64,000 nucleotides of DNA from Paramacrobiotus metropolitanus (Eukaryota; Tardigrada; Eutardigrada; Parachela; Macrobiotidae), in contig NW_026570472.1 of assembly GCF_019649055.1 (NCBI RefSeq), positions 30,147 through 94,146 of the forward strand. The letters are read 5' to 3'. The position numbers were made by a program, and so were the translations under genes. Of this stretch, positions 1-11,293 are shown piece by piece (within the stretch, counting starts at the first letter, position 1; each line of letters starts with the position of its first letter). Below the pieces are notes generated by a model, which saw only the letters and a program-made list of their open reading frames with translations, did not search any database and was not told the origin of the DNA.

Positions 1-1271
1 AAGATGTGCCACTAAGACCGTACCAACAACAGTCAAAAAAAGCGCGGCGCCGCAAATTATTAGACGCCCTGGGCGATAATTTCGGGGGGAGGGGGGGGGG
101 ACTTTTATTATTTCCTGACCTACGGGAGGGGGCGTTTAAAACCGCACGGGGCGTAAATTTCGGGGTGGGGGGGGGGGGCGTTAATATCGGATTTTACGGT
201 AATTTCAATGAGTTGTACACATTTCACAGATTGTATTTTTTGTGCTGGGACGAGACTGCCGCAGTGTACTGACTGTTACGATGTCGAAGATTTGGTGTAT
301 ACCACAAGGCGGATCCAATCGTGTGCAGCAACGTCAAACGGCGAGACCTTCGTCTAACGCAGTCTTTGGCTCAGCCAAACGCCAGTCCATTACAGCCAAA
401 TAGTCACCGGCAAGTTTTCTGGACATCATGATGAGGAGTGCTTTGCTGGAATACTGTAGCGGTATTTCAGTTGACAGGCAGGGTAAAGGGCGGCATCGTA
501 CAAATGTTAAGGGGAGCCTTTACAAAGGGCACTCCAAAAACAGCTTTCCTTAATTCGCCTCTTTGTCATTTGAAGTACTTAATGTACAACGGAGGTATTT
601 TCTGTTGAATTCAATACTCTTCGCTCCAATAAATAGTACAATTTATGGATTTCCTAGATAATCTAACGCACCCATAAACGTTTGTTCACCGTCAAATGCA
701 GTTTTTTTCAAGCGTGTTGCCGTCCGGCTTTCGCTTTCTGTTTTTGGTATCTAGTCCCTTATGGTTTTTATTTTCCTAAAAAAAGACGTCTCCGGAGACT
801 GTTTTGTTTATTAATCCTTACTGGAAGGTAAAAAAGTTCTTAAACAAATTACATTTTGTGCTACCAAAAAAGTAAATGGGAGTGTTGAAAAAAATGATAA
901 AAACTGCTCAAGAAAATCAGGAGAAAAATGGCAGACACCGTCAGTGGTTCTTTCCGGGAATTTTTCTCAGTTTGAATATAACAAACCCGAGTTATTTGCT
1001 ATTTCGTTTCCTAATGAAAGTCGTATGTAGCGAAATGGATTTTAGCAGCAGAAGGCGTTTCTGACGGGAGATACAAATTAGGGAAAGTTACAGCTTTGGT
1101 GCTGCCTTTCAGTTTTTAGAAACTACTATTTTCTTAAACTCAGTGCAGATCTATTCTTGAAACTACAGAGTTGTATGTCTTCCATTTTATATTTTTTTGT
1201 TGCAGCAGCAGCGGTTCCTTTACAGTCTTTCAAGTTAAACCATAGCATGCAATCTGGGCAGTATTTTTGCA
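1..1271. other. Unassigned sequence with G-rich tracts
   Basis: I see no supported gene here. Two runs of G lie at about 87-100 and 163-178, each near the phrase ACGCCC, giving a G-rich repeat-like segment at about 50-185. A related G-rich segment preceded by AAACGCCCTGG lies at about 51575-51630. The rest is AT-rich without open frames of recognisable composition. The last 120 bases belong to the duplicated segment that carries the receptor locus to the right. Confidence 0.4.
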
Positions 1272-3609
1272 TCAGCACTGAAAATCATCGACAATTTGTA
1301 CTCGTAAAGGGTTTGCAATACCACAATAAGCTACACAGATCTGAGATCGCTCCAAACGTAGGCCTGTTCCCGAAGTAATGAAACTGAGATAGACTGGTGG
1401 GTCCAGCATGAAACAACCGGAAATACGCCTGGCTTCTCCTGCACTTAGGTGTTCTAGAAAGCAAATTCTCGTCAGATTATGTTCGGTAGCGACTTTCCAG
1501 TGCTCGTAGCCATTGACCTGCGTGACGTTAATGGCGCTGATGCCGGTTTCAGCGCCGGTGGCGGCGCGAGCCAGTTCCGCAAAGACCACCAGTGTGCTTA
1601 ATAGAGCGGTACACACCTGTCGGAAATACACTCATCATTAGTGCGTGTTACCTCACGTCAGCCGGAGCCAAACTGGAAGCAGCAAACAACAGTTATTGAC
1701 CATCTACGCCGCTGACAGTCCTGAGTAAGAGGAACGCATAGAAATCGCAAATCGTTGACATTCTAATATGACAGTTAAACTTAATCGGCGCCCGACTTGC
1801 ACCTGCATGGCGCTCTCCCTCGTGATTACCACGCCCGCCACTGTGAAACATCCGGGTTCGGAGCGCCTGCCACGGTGATACATGGTCTTCCATTCATCCC
1901 TTTTCCACTCCTTTTCTCCAATACGCAGGCAAATTTGGGCAACTTGGACCAGTTTTTGACCCTACAAAAAAGTATAGTGACAGAATAATATGTAATCTAC
2001 GACGAAATGTTGAGAACGTTCAACAAAAATTAATATAATTTTAGAAGCAGTACCTGTTCGCATGAATACGCGCAGGCGAAGATCAGAAGAAAAAAAGAGC
2101 AGATGCAATTGATCAGAGCGATGATAGCGGTTACCGCCGGCGGCTGACCGGCCGCATTCCTGCTGCACGTGAAGGTGAAGATGATGGTGCCGGCTAAAGC
2201 ATTATACAATGGAAGTCAAAATTGTCTTACATTCGGTCCGGGACCGAATGACCAATAAAAATAAATGGCCAGGACCAAATGACCAACAAACAGAAAACGC
2301 GCAAGAATACGAACACTTGTTCCTGGCGCATTTCCCAACGAAAATCATCAAGCGATATCTCAAACGAAAGACAAAAGATTTCAAGAATTTCGATACCAAA
2401 CATGTCATCCTTTATGAGATCTAAGAGAAAAATCGAGCCATTTTAGTTTGTCGTAGAAAAAGCACAAGATTTCTGTGTGAAAACTGAAACCAAACCGCGG
2501 ATGCAAATCCTATGTCTACGAGAAACTTTAGATGCCTGGATTATCTTTTAGATCTTATAAAGAACACCTTGTTTGGTATCAAAATGCTTGAAATTTTCTC
2601 CTCATTCGTTTGAGATATTGGTCGATGGTTTTCGTTGGGAAATGCGTAAGGTGCAAGTGTAAATGTCAGCAGGCCGATGGCCAGTCAAAAATTTGGCTGT
2701 TTGAGTACAGAAAAGTGCTTGGTTGCGCGAGTTTTGTGATTACATAAGTGTAAGACAATTTTGGCGTCCATTGTAGCACTGCAAGCCCACTATCAGCGAC
2801 AAATGCGAATCCAAACGTCGGACACGTGTCATTATTTGTATCCGTTGGGAATACTCTGCCACACCCACTGTTCCCTTCTTAACCAATCGACCATCTAAGT
2901 CTAGTGCAGTAGCACGCATCCCTTCGCTGCTCAGCAACATGGCTGTCAGCATGAAACCCACGAGAAAATCGCATCCCATGTAGAATATTCGGTCCAAAGC
3001 ACAGTAAATACGGTACACGTATTCCGCAATAACTGGCGATTGAATAAAAGGATATCGCTGCTGAAAATTTAGGACGTGTTGGGCGACGGAGTGGTTGAAC
3101 TGTTTGGCATATATTCGATACGCATTTTTCATTACGACGATCAGGAAAAATACCGCCACAGCAAGAACAATGGCACGAAGGCGTTTCTTTGCTATACAAA
3201 CGGTAAAACTTTCGTCAAGTGCGTGTATCAGTTGTGCAATGCGTCGGCTAAACCAGCAGAGAAGAATCATCGCCAATACATCCCCGCAAATCTGCGTCAC
3301 GTCCAGTAGTTTCATAATCTGGGAAGTAAACCAGTTGGATAGATCCCCGTAACCCGACCGGATAGCATCCACCAGAGTCAGCGCCTTAGCGGCCAATATT
3401 AACGCAAAGTAGATGCCCAATATGCATTGTAAAAACTTCGTCCATCTCGATGGTTTTTCAGTAGGTGCGAAAACATAGCCGCAGATGCGCAGGAATAGCA
3501 TCCAGACCATGGTCGCCTTCCACACTACACCACGGATGGGGCGGCAGTTATCGAGCGTCATCGCTTGATTATTTGCCAGCACCATAATATTCTTCTCTGA
3601 GCGCTGCAT
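1272..3609 (-). pseudogene. Gustatory-receptor-like 7TM gene, copy 1, interrupted by a transposon
   Basis: Exons read on the minus strand: 3609-2776 plus 2204-2054 (one exon split by an inserted element), 1961-1803, and 1616 to a stop at 1272. All junctions are GT-AG and phase 0. Hydrophobic segments follow the insect gustatory/odorant receptor pattern: six in the first exon, then a short intracellular segment, an exon ending in an FTVAGVVITRESAMQ-type stretch, and a last exon opening with a TM7-like LLSTLVVFAELARAA. The classic TYhhhhhQF ending is absent. Removing the 567-bp element restores the reading frame across its TA target site. With it, the frame stops after about 15 foreign codons. 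Chemoreceptor function is inferred from architecture and from the intact relative at 15036-16510. The exact C-terminal end is uncertain, because the last exon stays open unusually far. Confidence 0.7.
2207..2773. mobile_element. Non-autonomous TIR transposon (TA target duplication) inside receptor exon
   Basis: The element is 567 bp with terminal inverted repeats of about 24 bp: CAATGGAAGTCAAAATTGTC at the left and the near-complement ending GGCGTCCATTG at the right. It is flanked by TA at 2205-2206 and 2774-2775. Comparison with the paralogous exon at about 9640-9665 shows the empty site and proves the insertion. TA target duplication suggests a Tc1/mariner-like origin. Internally it shares a motif (GATCTAAGAGAAAA, then CCTATG(t)CTACGAGAAACT) with the palindromic element at 22747-23285. 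No transposase frame is visible. Confidence 0.85.
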
Positions 3610-4138
3610 GTATTCAGCAAGAATACTGCACGGTCTCGCCCGATCGAGGCAGAAAACCTAGTGTGTTGTTGACTGGGCATTGAAATGATCGATTCAGTAT
3701 CTCCACTGATTTAGCATTATCGCCATCGAAGACAACTTGAAACGCGATCACAGGACAACGGTGGCGTGCATCATTGTCCGTGTATGTAATTTAAGTTTTG
3801 CAATTAACGGATTATTTAGCCAATATCAACAGATCAGACTGTGTGCCACCTGAGATAACACATTAATGTACACCCATTTTCAGTTCTCATTTAACGATAC
3901 AGCTGCTTTTGCTGAAGCGTCACACGACTGTGAGAACAATCATACATGGAGTAGCAACTGAAGTGTCTTCTTTTCGGACTGTTTGAAATGTCTGCTTTGC
4001 AGCACCATGATTGTTATGCCAGTTAACGAAAGTGTCATCGGTATGTAATAATGTACAGTCGTGATACTAGTATCGATTTATGTGCAATAATGACGTACTG
4101 TATCCGCCTGATCAACTTGTACCATTGTCAGGTCTGCC

Positions 4139-4738
4139 TGGCCGCGCCCGGGCAGGGTCAATACGAGGGAGGGAAAATTAAAGGAAGGGATTCTCTTTTG
4201 TCGAAAAGAGGAAGGAAAAAACTTTCTTTGGTCGAAAAGAGGAAGGGAAAATTTAAGGAAGGAAAATTAAAGGAAGGTAAAAAAGAGGAAAGAAGTTTGC
4301 GCGGTCCAAACTGTCACCTGCCTTTTCATATTACTGTTTTCGCGGGTCGCCATCAAAGGTCGCTGTTTATGCTGTCATTTTAGAACCAAAGGGAAAGTCT
4401 AACACGAATATGTCTGCTTTGCGCATTTCTCGAAATTATGTATTCATAATGTTTCATCATTTTTGTACTTCTAATGTACCATTTCTAATTGTTTCCCTGA
4501 TTACATGAAAACACTTACATATTCTGTAAAGAAATCTTTTTCTTGCAACCATGTACACCGTCTGGTATCATCCCCAAATCCTGATATTGTGATCCATAAT
4601 TTCTTTGACTAGAAATATTCTCATTTTTTTTGACAATAGAATTTCCCCTCCTTTTATTTTCTCTTCCTCTTTTCGACCAAAGAAAATTCCTTCCTTTGTT
4701 TTTCCATCCCTCGTTTTGACCTTGGCCGCTGCGGCCAA
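4139..4738. mobile_element. TIR element with purine-rich inverted ends
   Basis: The left end (about 4139-4220) and right end (about 4658-4738) are imperfect inverted repeats of about 80 bp. Both contain TGGCCGC, AGGTCAA(a/t)ACGAGGGA and TTTGGTCGAAAAGAGGAAG in opposite orientations. The TCGAAAAGAGGAAGG motif occurs twice within the left arm. No clear target duplication or transposase is seen, so the superfamily is unknown and the ends are approximate. Confidence 0.6.
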
Positions 4739-4902
4739 CACGTCAGGCCGAGCTGCGCGCAGCGTGTGTGATTTTTATCGTATACCAACAAAGTGCACAA
4801 CTGCAAATACCGAGGTGAAAACGATGGCAGTGACACCGGGCACCGGCAATGGCATATGCCATCTCGCGACTGGCAAACGCTAAAAATAGCAGTTTTCAGA
4901 AA

Positions 4903-5076
4903 TGCGTCTAAGCAGGGCGCAATCCGAGAGAAACCGAGAAACGGCTGAAAAAGGCGCCGATGGGGGAATCGAACCCCGGCTACGTCGTTAGATCTGCGTA
5001 GGCAGTACCATTGCACCACGGCGCAATACGTTGAAATCCTTTGAAAGACTTTATCGCTGTACGTGAGCCGCTTCTC
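4903..5076 (-). repeat. tRNA-derived SINE-like repeat, copy 1
   Basis: On the minus strand the segment at about 5029-4958 has a tRNA-like RNA polymerase III promoter: an A-box-like TGGTGCAATGG and a perfect B-box GGTTCGATTCC, bounded by pairing ends GCGCCG and CGGCGC. The anticodon region pairs only as CTACG/CGTAG around a 12-base loop, which is abnormal for a real tRNA. A second copy at about 45928-46085 shares both the tRNA-like core and the flanks (GAGAAGCGGCTCA upstream, GCCGTTTCTCGGT and GCGCCCTGCTTAG downstream). A mobile tRNA-derived element therefore fits better than a tRNA gene. Confidence 0.6.
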
Positions 5077-8000
5077 CGCTCACATGCGGAAACACCGAGA
5101 AATAATTTCGCCATCAAAAAAATCTATTTTAAAACGAGGCAGATACAAGTACAACCCCTCTTTGGATATAGTATAACACTGGAAGACCTGTACCGTGCCT
5201 TTGAGCGCTGCAAAGCCGCAAACCAGCCGTAAGTACTGCAGCACAAAAAATACGGCACAAATTGCCCACATCTGTTGTACGGTTGAAGCGAATTCGTCTT
5301 GGGGAGGGAAGTGATTTTTCTTCTGGTTGGGGCGAAGTTTAGGAATGTATAATCTTTGGAGCAAAATCAAACTAGTTTTGCCGATTTCTAGATCGTTGTT
5401 TCGTAAGGAAGGTTATTATAACGGAAGGAATGATAGGCTTTCCTTGGGGAAGATTGCCTACTCGCCACGCCACAATGCTAGAAAACCGATATTGGTGCTC
5501 TGTTCATGTACCTGCTTATTTCCGCAACTCCAGGAAAGATCTTACTTGGATGATAAAAGGATTACTTGGATGATAGAAGGATCAACTGGATGATAAAAGC
5601 TGTGAGGAAAAGGTGACGAAGGGGGAATTCGAACGATCGAACGAGAGCTGATCATGAAAAATATTTGCAATCAATGATACCCATATACACTAAGGCCTCG
5701 TACACCCCTTTCTGTAGCGAAACTAGCTTCCGTACAGTACATGACCGCCCCAGAACAGCAGGTACGCCATAAGGTACTAAAGTACGCGATAAGGTACTAA
5801 CTAAACACGATAATGCCAAACAAAAACTTACTATCCACGGAACAACATTTCACAATTTAGACTAGCAATTAGCATAAAAAAAAACACCAAAAAAGTGGTA
5901 AACAGTGCGATATGCCATCAAAACGATGGAACGCAAACACAGCGGTACGGGACCAAAGCTGAAGACTTGAAGCGGAATCCAATTTCGACGCCTGTACTGC
6001 ATCTTGATGGCGCGCGTCAGGAAAACAGCAAATGCTCGGAACGTTGCCTTTACTCCCAAATGCTCTTTTCCGTTATACTGACCGCTTTGTCAGATTGGTT
6101 TCGAAAGGTTACGAGCGCTCAGGAACCGGAAGGTCCGAATGTTTTTGATGCAGAGTTACCTAAGTACAGACGAGATATTAATAACTTTTGCAAGATTTTA
6201 CACTCATTACTGCCGGTTAACTCAGATATAATTTGCAAAGCATACAGAGTTTTTCTCTGGAACAATGGAGTAGCTGATAGATTACAGCACATGGCAATAT
6301 GTAACAGCGTTCCACACACAAGTAGTTGCACTGCGAAATCTTTTGAAATCTTCTTTTTCCGGGTAGTACTGTACGGGTCATAGCAGTTTCACAGCTACTT
6401 ATAGCAGTCATTACTCAACTTGTTTGCATTTTCTTTTCTTTAAGGTTTTTTGTTTAGCACAGCTCTGCGCATAAGATGATAGTTCTTAAGCATTTTTTCC
6501 AGGTTGCTTTCAGGCGTTTCCATAGAGCAAAAAAGATTAAATCAAGATTTTGTAAATCCGTATGACCTTGAATAAAAGGAAAGATCTCTTTCTGGCATTA
6601 AGGAAGAATGTTCATTTCATTTTCATAGACGGGTGCTGCTTTGATAAGCACTCTGCTTCGGTTTGCTGAACTGGCCAATGGTTGCAAATGCCCAGTTTGC
6701 TGCGGATCGAAGAGTACCAATTGCAGCCAGGTATGTTGACCGTTGTTCTCTCTTCTTTATTTTTCTCAGTTTTTTTCGCTAGGTGAAACCAAATATTGGC
6801 TTTCGGTGTGCCTATTTTAGTTCAACCTTCGAAGTACAGTTAAATTTTGATTTCTTTTATCCGATTTTCTTCAAGCAGTTACTTATGGTGATACCGTTCA
6901 ACTGTGACAACAACCGAGTCATTTTATGGTGGAGAGAAAATAACTGTATATCCTCTGTACACCCGTGTTTGGCATTTGCAGAATGTTGGAAATAAGAATT
7001 AGGAGATGTCTACATTGACAACGGTCACGGAAATGATTTCAGATCTGGTCCTTTTGGTACGCAGCAATTATTAAACCGTGTTCAAAAGTTATGGAGAAAT
7101 AATTAGAACTAAGTTTGTCTGTTTACTTCTCTTGCTGACACTTTTTGCGGACTGTGTGTAAAAGACGAATGGTTGCGGTGTACTTCTTTTTTAGAAAGAA
7201 GCTTTATCGCTTTGTCTGGAACAGCCTTAGAATATTTTATTAAGTTTTAAACGCTGCGCACGAGACCCAGCAGGCAATATTATTAATTTTTTTATTTTTA
7301 CTACAGTTATTGCGGCATACGTACAGAGTCTGTACTGCACCTCGCAAACGTTAGCAACGTAGCGCTAATAACATTCTGGAGAAAGCTGCAAAATGAGTAC
7401 GTAACGGACCAATTAGGTCAATCTAATTGTAATTGCGGCTACCTTCCATCGTTTTCTACACAAACGGGTCTGCCAAGGGCATAAGTATCCAGTAAGTGCT
7501 CCAGTAGACGCCATCAGAAGGAGTGCATTGCGGGAATAGCGGTATTCTTGTCAAAAATTTGCCGTTCGGAAACGCTGTGTGTAAATACCAAATTACCGTG
7601 GACACACATTTCCGTTTGTTGGCTTTCACACTTTTTCAACAAATTTTGTATAGTACAGTATATGCGGATGTGGACAGTTAATATACACAGTCATAACAAT
7701 CATATTTTATAATATTGCGCAAGGCACGCGGTACGTATGCGGTGTGTAAGCATTACCGCTTTAGACTTTCTCAATCCAGTTTCGTATTGTACTTCCATGT
7801 TTTACATATGTACACTACTACGTTAGATGCGCTTCAGCAGAATGTCGCGTATGCTACATAGAAACTCAGAGCTGCAGTTAGGCAAGAGGCATATTATTTC
7901 CAGCATATATTTTTGGAACGTTGGGTAGGTAACTGCGACGCCGTTTATATGGATGTTAATGCAGAGTGCAGACTGCCTTTTGATATCAATACTTTTGTTC

Positions 8001-8394
8001 TTTCGGCACTGGAAATTCGATTAAAAAGTGAGTCCAAAATTTTACATTAACATTGTGGTAGCGCACTTAATTATAACATTATTATTATTATGATAATAAC
8101 TGTACTGACTGTAAATATTCTACATGTGCGGACTTTAAAGCAGGAATCGACATGAAGGCCTAAAACGGCAGCGTATTGACGGAAATTTGGTATTATAACC
8201 ATATATAAATATAGCAGATGTACCTCGTATATAGCAAAGGTAAAACAAAATCAGGCAATTTAAATAAATAAAATATAGCAAAGGCTTTTAAGACGGCGGT
8301 TTTGCCCGGCACATAGAGGCCAGTAATTGAGGAAAGAAAATGTTCTGGTATGACCTTTTTACGTTTAGAGACTACAATTTTTTTTGGGCTAATT
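5077..8394. other. Gene-poor AT-rich stretch
   Basis: No gene is supported. There is a short tandem repeat at about 5535-5597 (three units of roughly 20 bp built on CTTGGATGATAAAAGGA) and a two-unit repeat at about 5765-5800 containing GATAAGGTACTAA. A 162-codon open frame at 5895-6383 (plus) matches no family I know and has no visible splice or promoter context. The rest is unassigned. Confidence 0.4.
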
Positions 8395-10100
8395 TATATT
8401 ATTTTATTCTTTGAACTACTGAGCTACATGTCTTGCATTTCTTTGTATTTATTTTTTTTGCTTACAGCAGCAGCAGTTTCTTGGCACCCGTCCAAGCTAA
8501 GCAGCACAAAATGTGTGCGGCAGCAGCAGAAAACTTTGCAGCAGCTTTACAGCATTTGCAGCAGAAAAACTTTTGCAGCAGCAGCACAGAAAATTATCGA
8601 ACACTAATACTGTTTATTAAGCAATAGCCACCAACATAACAAAAAGAGTTTTCGCGGTCACACTACAACTTGCATTCATAAAATGTGTGCAACACCACAA
8701 GCTACGCTGATCTGCAAGTGCCCCAGATATATGCTTGTTGACGAAGAAAAGAAATTAATACAGATAGACAGATGGGTCCAGCATGCTGTGCTGACCTTCT
8801 GACAAACCGGAAATTCGCCTGCTTTTCTTGTGCTTAAGTGTTCTGAAATGCAAATCCTGTTCAGATTATGTGCGGTAGTGTCGACTGTCATGTGATTGTA
8901 GCTGCTGACCTGAGTGGCGTTGCAGGCGCTATTGCCGGTTTCTGCGCTTGTGGCAGCGCGAGCCAGTTCCGCAAAGACCACCAGAGTGCTCAAAAGAGCG
9001 GCACTCACCTGCCAGAATTTAAATAATCATTAGTGAGTATTATTTGCAACCGAAGCTTAAATGGAAGCAGCAAATACAGCGAGTGATTAGTTGCGTCACT
9101 GGCAGCCCAGATGTAAGTACATGTACGCACGAAAAAGCTAAAATCGATAACATTCAAATAAGACAAATCAACTGCGCCCGGCTTGCACCTGCATGGCACT
9201 TTCCCTCGTGATTACCACGCCCGCCACAGTGGACACCCCGGTTCGCAGCGCCTGCTACGGCGATACATGGTTTTCCATTCATCACTCTTCCACTCCTTCT
9301 CTCCAATGCGCAGGCAAATTTCGGCCACATGGACCAGTTTTTGACCCTACACAAAAAACTGGCTACAATTACTGTCATAATCATTATTTTCTGTTCTCAT
9401 CTTTTAGGTTTCTTTGGGGTCGAAGTTTCTCAGGTTTTTCTTAGGTCTTCATGGTTTAATTAGATTTGTTTTTTTGGCTGTCTTGGCAATAAACTGAAGC
9501 ACAGGACTTTAATGTTCCATAAACTTCATATTTTCTGTTATTCATAAAAAAGTTCCTCGTCTGATCAAGCATGACGCCATGGGCGGCTGACCGGCCGCAT
9601 TCCGGCTGCACGTGAAGGTGAAGATGATGGTGCCAGCTAAAGCACCGTAACACTGCAGGCCCACAATCAGCGACAAATACGCATCCAAACGACGGACACT
9701 CGTCAAGACCTGCATCCGCTGGGAATACTCGGCCACACCCACTGTTCCCTTCTTTATCAGTCGAGCATCTAAGTCTCGTGCAGTAGCACGCATTCCTTCG
9801 CTGGTCAGCAAGATAACCGTCAGCATGCAGGCGGGGGATAAAAGGTGGCACTGGCACCTGCCACTGGCAATTGCCACCGGCAGTGGCAGTTGCCACTACG
9901 CGTTCTGGCAGGCGATAAAACGTGGCAACTGCCGGAATCTCGAAATGATATGGTTCCAATGATAATCTCTATAGAAAACATCTACAAAATTCAGAAAGAA
10001 GTCGCCGGTAATTCTAGTTATTGATACTGGTTCAAGAAGTGGTTGCGGTAATGATGATGGCGGTGGCACTGGTGCTGGTACGTACAGCAATTGTCAGCAT

Positions 10101-11293
10101 GGTATAATGGGAATATACCTCACGATTGCTATGACGTAACCAATGATGCCATTCGATTCAGTTTTTTCTTTTGAGTCGAATGGCCATGACCTTTTGAGAG
10201 GAAAAGGTTATTTAAAGGTCATGGCCGACAATGATTTATATATTTTATAATTAAATTTTCATATGTTTCCCTAGCAGAAATCAACTTCCTATAGCCAATT
10301 TGTTCAGAAAAAGGTCACGGGATCAAGTTACCGTTCTACATTAACGGCTGGTTTCTTAGGTTCTTAGGGTTTCTTTCTTAGGTAACCCAAAATACTGTTT
10401 TATATCAGCGACGGTTTCTTCAGTTCTTAGGGTTTCTTAGGTTTCTTAGGTTTCTTAGGTTTCTTAGGTTCCTTCTTAGGTTCTTAGGTTTCTTAGGTTA
10501 ACCCAAAAAACTCGCAGGTAAATTCTTAGGTTCCCAAAAATTCTTAACCCAAAAAACTCGCAGGTAAATTCTTAGGTTCCTTAGGTTTCTTAGGTTTTCT
10601 TAGGGTTCTTAGGTTTTCTTGGGTTTCTTAGGATTTTTGGTTTCTTTTATTTCTTAGGGTTCTTAGATTTTTTGGGTTTTTCAGGTTTCTTAGGTTTCGT
10701 TTTTTTCTTAGGTTTCTTAGGTTTCTTTCTTAGGTAACTCAAATTCTTAGTTTCCTTTTTTTCGTAGGGTTTCTTAAGTTTTTTAGGGATTCCATAGGTT
10801 ATTCTTAGGCTTCTTAGTTTTCTTATTTTTTTCTTAGGTTTCTTCTTAGGTTTCTTAGGTTTTTTAGATTTCTATCATTTCTTTGGTTTCTTAGGTTTCT
10901 TTTGTTTCTTAGGGTTCTAAGGTTTATTAGGTTTCTACTGTTTGTTAGATTTTTTGGGTTTCTTAGGTTTCGTTTATTTCTTATGTTTTTTAGGTTTCTT
11001 CTTAGGTAACCCAAATTATTGTTTTATTTCAGCGGTGGTTTCTTAAGTTCTTAGGGTTTCATTTTTCTTAGATTATTCATCTTAGTTTAATCAGATTTCT
11101 ATATAGCCGCGTAAAAACAAACACACTGCACGCGAGTGATGGTAAAACGCTATATAATTGTATTTTGCTCCGTGACATTTGGATGACTATTCCTCCCGAA
11201 AAGTCTTGACTATTCGACCCAGAAAGAGATGCTGAGTCGAATGAGGTCAACGGGTTACGTCATAATAATCGTGGGGTATATTACGATTTTACC
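10101..11293. mobile_element. Nested TIR element carrying a minisatellite
   Basis: The left end GGTATAATGGGAATATACC, followed by CACGATTGCTATGACGTAACC and ATTCGA, is mirrored at the right end (about 11235-11293: TCGAATGAGGTCAACGGGTTACGTCAT and so on, in complement). A related element with the same ends lies at 57349-57939. Both contain TTCTTAGG/CCTAAGAA tracts. No clear target duplication was found. The copy sits wholly inside the MULE-type element. Confidence 0.7.
10340..11065. repeat. Degenerate CTTAGGTTT minisatellite
   Basis: Dozens of imperfect units of about 9 bp (TTAGGTTTC, with variants such as TTAGGGTTC and TTAGGTAACCC) fill this stretch on the plus strand. The unit contains TTAGG, but the register is 9 bp, not 5 bp, and the tract is buried in a nested transposon, so I do not read it as telomeric. 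Shorter tracts of the same unit occur at about 9400-9450, 11375-11530, 18010-18080, 27565-27660, 57555-57675 and 58915-58975. Confidence 0.85.

Larger units (their letters stand above)
1150..4010. repeat. Segmental duplication, copy 1 (paired with about 8395-13095)
   Basis: Non-coding flanks as well as exons match the segment at 8395-13095. Examples are the GAACTAC..GAG..ATGTCTT stretch at about 1160 versus 8410, the receptor exons and introns, and the upstream ATGATCGATTCAGTA stretch at about 3685 versus 12810. The copies differ by two independent transposon insertions, small indels and many substitutions, so the duplication is not recent. Confidence 0.75.

Noticed and set aside
4958-5029. 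Functional tRNA gene on the minus strand
   Set aside because: The ends pair and the B-box is perfect, but the anticodon arm has a 12-base loop and the segment is part of a longer dispersed repeat.
5895-6383. 162-codon open frame as a gene
   Set aside because: No homology, promoter or splice context is seen. Its composition looks random, and overlapping frames exist on the other strand.
8465-8590. Polyglutamine or CAG-repeat gene
   Set aside because: The GCA/CAG tract is irregular and non-coding in context, lying beyond the receptor pseudogene. The paralogous segment has only a short version.
10340-11065. Interstitial telomere (TTAGG is the arthropod telomere unit)
   Set aside because: The repeat register is about 9 bp with TTTC spacers, it is degenerate, and it lies inside a nested transposon.
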